A stretch of DNA of 64,000 nt from Macrotrachela quadricornifera (taxonomy: Eukaryota; Rotifera; Eurotatoria; Philodinida; Philodinidae): contig JAJEKB010021268.1 of NCBI GenBank assembly GCA_022393335.1, positions 531,505-595,504 of the forward strand. The letters run 5' to 3'. Positions within the stretch are counted from its first letter, which is position 1, and the number at the start of each line of letters is the position of its first letter. The notes under the pieces were generated by a model that saw nothing but the letters and a program-made list of their open reading frames with translations, was not told the DNA's origin and ran no database searches. Below, piece after piece: positions 61,387 through 64,000 of this stretch. A program made the position numbers and the translations under genes.

Positions 61387-61977
61387 GAAAATAAATTTAT
61401 TTGAAATCACGAAAAATGATATCTATAGTAAACATGGTAAGATGAAACGAATACAGGAAAAGAATTTATTGATAGAAACATTTGAAGAAAAAAAAACAGT
61501 TCAATAGAGACCGGGTCTTCGTCTCGAACTAGTGAAACACTAAAAGTTAAGTGCATGCACCTAAAGTTTAGGAGCAAAGAGCTTCTGAGTATGTCTCTAA
61601 GATATATCATAAGCTAACTTTATCAGAACAGGAAATGTTGATATTGATGAAGATTTACACGATCTCTATACAGAGGGATGCTATCTTTAGTGATTAAAGT
61701 TGTAGAAATGTCTATTTGAACTATTAAATAACGAGTAGAGATAAATTAACATCAAATAAACAGAGCATATGAATTTTTGAGAAAAGGTGTCACACCGTTA
61801 CGCTATCAAAAAATCTTTCCAAAGACTCGAAAACTCAATGGAACTGATTAATAATACAGATAACAAATGTTTAGTCAATAAAAGAAATTGTCGCTTATCC
61901 TCTACTGATATTCTCTGGTTTTAGCAAAAACAATTTAATAAGAATTAATTTCATGGAAAATATGCCATGATCATTCA
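61387..61977. other. Intergenic, no gene recognised
   Basis: No credible gene; some of it may belong to the decayed element to the left. Confidence 0.35.
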
Positions 61978-62372
61978 ATTTGAAGTTTTACCAAAATAAA
62001 GATCTCAACTAGACTAGTCTGCATGAAGACACTCAGAATTTTTAGACAAAGTTTCGTCGTAATATAATACTTCTCAAAATGTGTATTCTATATGGGAAAG
62101 AACCTATATAATGTAATCGCTCTATCTTGACGAAACTTTGTCTAAAACTTCTGAGTTTCTTCATACAGACAAGCAGAGGTGCAGAATCTACCGTAAAAAT
62201 AAAATTTTTCTCCTATCAGTCAATCGCGCAGATAGATAGATTTTACACTTCTGACACATATGTTTCAAAAATTTTCCCCGACCAATAGGTCGCGCATACG
62301 GATAGATTCTGCACCTCTGTAGGCATGTCCAGATGAGATTTTTATTTTGGCAAAACTTCAGATTAAAAGCCC
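61978..62372. mobile_element. Nested foldback structure
   Basis: Three levels of inverted repeat. The outer arms are 61978-62013 with 62325-62372 (TGAAGTTTTACCAAAATAAA against TGAAGTTTTGCCAAAATAAA). A left hairpin pairs 62020-62063 with 62128-62172 (CTCAGAATTTTTAGACAAAG against CTCAGAAGTTTTAGACAAAG). A right hairpin pairs 62172 to about 62240 with about 62250-62322 (AGAGGTGCAGAATCTA at both ends). No coding content. It looks like a hairpin element with a second hairpin inside or beside it. Confidence 0.7.
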
Positions 62373-64000
62373 AATTTTTGTTTTTTTTGAAGCATGCTGT
62401 TCCTCAAAGGAATTTTTAAAAATGTGAGGCTGTGGGTAAAGATAACAATTTCTGTTCGACATTCTCACCCTCACCTACCGTGCAATAAAAGATATTAAAA
62501 TTCGAAAAAAAACGCGTCCAGGTTGACTTTCAAAAGTTATAAAAGCATTATTTACTTAATAAACTTTTCGTTAACTGTAATTGTACAATTTTTTACTGAT
62601 ATCAGTAAAGGAATAACTTATCAAAAAAGAAATTATCTACTAATCAAAATTTAATTATTTGCTGATCATATTTTGACTTAATTATTGACATTCGAAATTA
62701 TTTACTGCGCAAAAAATATATATCTACTGATTAAAAAGTAACGATCATTTGATAAGAAAAATACTGATCATTTAAATAGGATCCGTATAAATATAATATT
62801 CAACATTAGCATGACAAAAACATATTTTTGATTATAATTTTAGTTAAATTAGTGCAACTTTTATCTGTGGTTCCTTATGGATAAAATTTCGATGAAAAAA
62901 TAAATTTTATAACGTATGTTTTCATGCTACTTATGAATATCATACTTATTCTACACAAATATTTACTTTCAATAGTCAAAATTTCAAAATATTATCCATT
63001 ATCAAATATTTTCTATGTAAATTATCTTTATTAAATACTTTTATTAAGAATAAAAATGTCAAATTCTGATTTAACTCATTCATACTATTATATCAGTTAT
63101 AATTGTCAAGCTGAAAGATAATCAATGAGAGACAAGGAATAATCCATGGTAAAATAGTCAACTTCTGTTCAATAAAAGTCTTCTGCTTTCATTCAATATT
63201 CATTATAATTATATACACTAACGAAAACGAATGAATGACATAAGCATACTCGAGAGATTTTTAAACAGATTAGATTTATGAAAATCAGCCTTCTGTAGAT
63301 CTTTGAGAGTAATTAAATACTATTAGAATTATTACCATAAAAGAAAGAACAGAAAGCATATTGGCCTAAATCTATAGATAAAAGTTGAAATTTATTGAGA
63401 GAAATCAAGATAAATAAATACTCTCATTTTATAACTGAATTATATTGAAATAAAAATATAAAATAGTTTAAAAGATAGTTTTATTTAAAATTATTTGAAA
63501 CAATTTGTCATATCATTTTATTGATAGAAGCGATATAGTAATCACATCATATTGTTCATTGATTGAATGTCAATATTAGAAACTAGAATTCACATCTATT
63601 TATCAATAATTTTTTAAACAAAAAATAAAATCTGTATTATTTATACAATATAATTAATCAACGTCTTTTTTTTCTCAATATTTTCTATTATCAAGATAAA
63701 ATATATTTATTATTTCTCTGTCTATTTAAGCCTCATATAGCCTAAGATTGGTTAAAATGATATTGAAATGATTAATAGATATATTTCAATCACAAAATAA
63801 AATAAAAATATTTTCTTAAAAACAAATTTACTTTATTCAAATGCATAATCAATAAGTATTAATTATGTGTTACGAATCAGTGAGCTGTATGTCAATACAG
63901 ACAGAAAAGGTCGTTTATCAATGTATCTTATTATATGACTAAATGACAAATCAAAAACGATGCTTATCATAATAAACCTTACAATATCAAATTTTTTTTT
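62373..64000. other. AT-rich DNA, no gene recognised
   Basis: No reading frame, RNA gene or repeat that I can support. Confidence 0.5.

Noticed and set aside
1..64000. tRNA, rRNA or bacterial operon features
   Set aside because: No cloverleaf with conserved T-loop, no rRNA sequence and no ribosome-binding-site pattern seen; genes are intron-split.

Overview
The window is nuclear DNA of a small-genome invertebrate. It is strongly AT-rich, its genes are split by introns mostly of 45-65 bp with GT..AG ends, and several start codons sit just behind a T-rich splice acceptor. A GPCR fragment carrying the motif ATLDQYFATCSH, the short introns and the likely spliced-leader acceptors together suggest a bdelloid rotifer (Adineta or Rotaria type). 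The assignment is inferred, not proven.

Region 1 (1 to about 23.9 kb) is rich in mobile and repeated DNA. It holds a foldback element (70-1403), one small unrecognised gene (3065-3511), about 38 tandem copies of a 93-bp satellite (5890-9430) followed by a decayed stretch of the same periodicity to about 11.1 kb, and a small inverted-repeat element (13050-13546). It also holds a complete APE-type LINE retrotransposon on the minus strand (14170-19258; 15-bp target-site duplication, poly-A tail, intact ORF1 and ORF2 joined by TAATG), and a 2.55-kb pogo/Tigger-like DNA transposon (21331-23884) with 350-bp terminal inverted repeats and a broken transposase.

Region 2 (about 24 to 60 kb) holds ordinary host genes, widely spaced: a small tyrosine-rich protein (27082-27395, +), a B-box-like zinc-finger protein (29685-30510, +), a short gene cut by an N gap (31674-31751, +), a Ser/Thr-rich unknown (35011-35617, -), and a secreted/transmembrane SUEL-CUB-C-type-lectin protein (38485-41032, -). 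These are followed by an RRM plus CCHC zinc-knuckle protein resembling LINE ORF1 (47972-48620, -), a NOS1AP/CAPON orthologue in ten exons (49220-51946, -), a CCDC166-like coiled-coil protein in seven exons (56403-57576, -), and a divergently arranged family I inorganic pyrophosphatase in three exons (58492-59636, +). Non-autonomous inverted-repeat elements lie between these genes and inside one of them: at 32893-33407, at 46750-47559 next to a GPCR pseudogene, and at 50486-51176 within a NOS1AP intron.

Region 3 (60 to 64 kb) has a broken transposon-associated reading frame (60802-61386), a nested foldback structure (61978-62372) and AT-rich DNA without genes. I rebuilt the exons by reading splice sites and phase by eye. 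All the multi-exon models keep frame from start to stop, but no transcript data were available. The genes do not form one pathway; they are independent eukaryotic loci.
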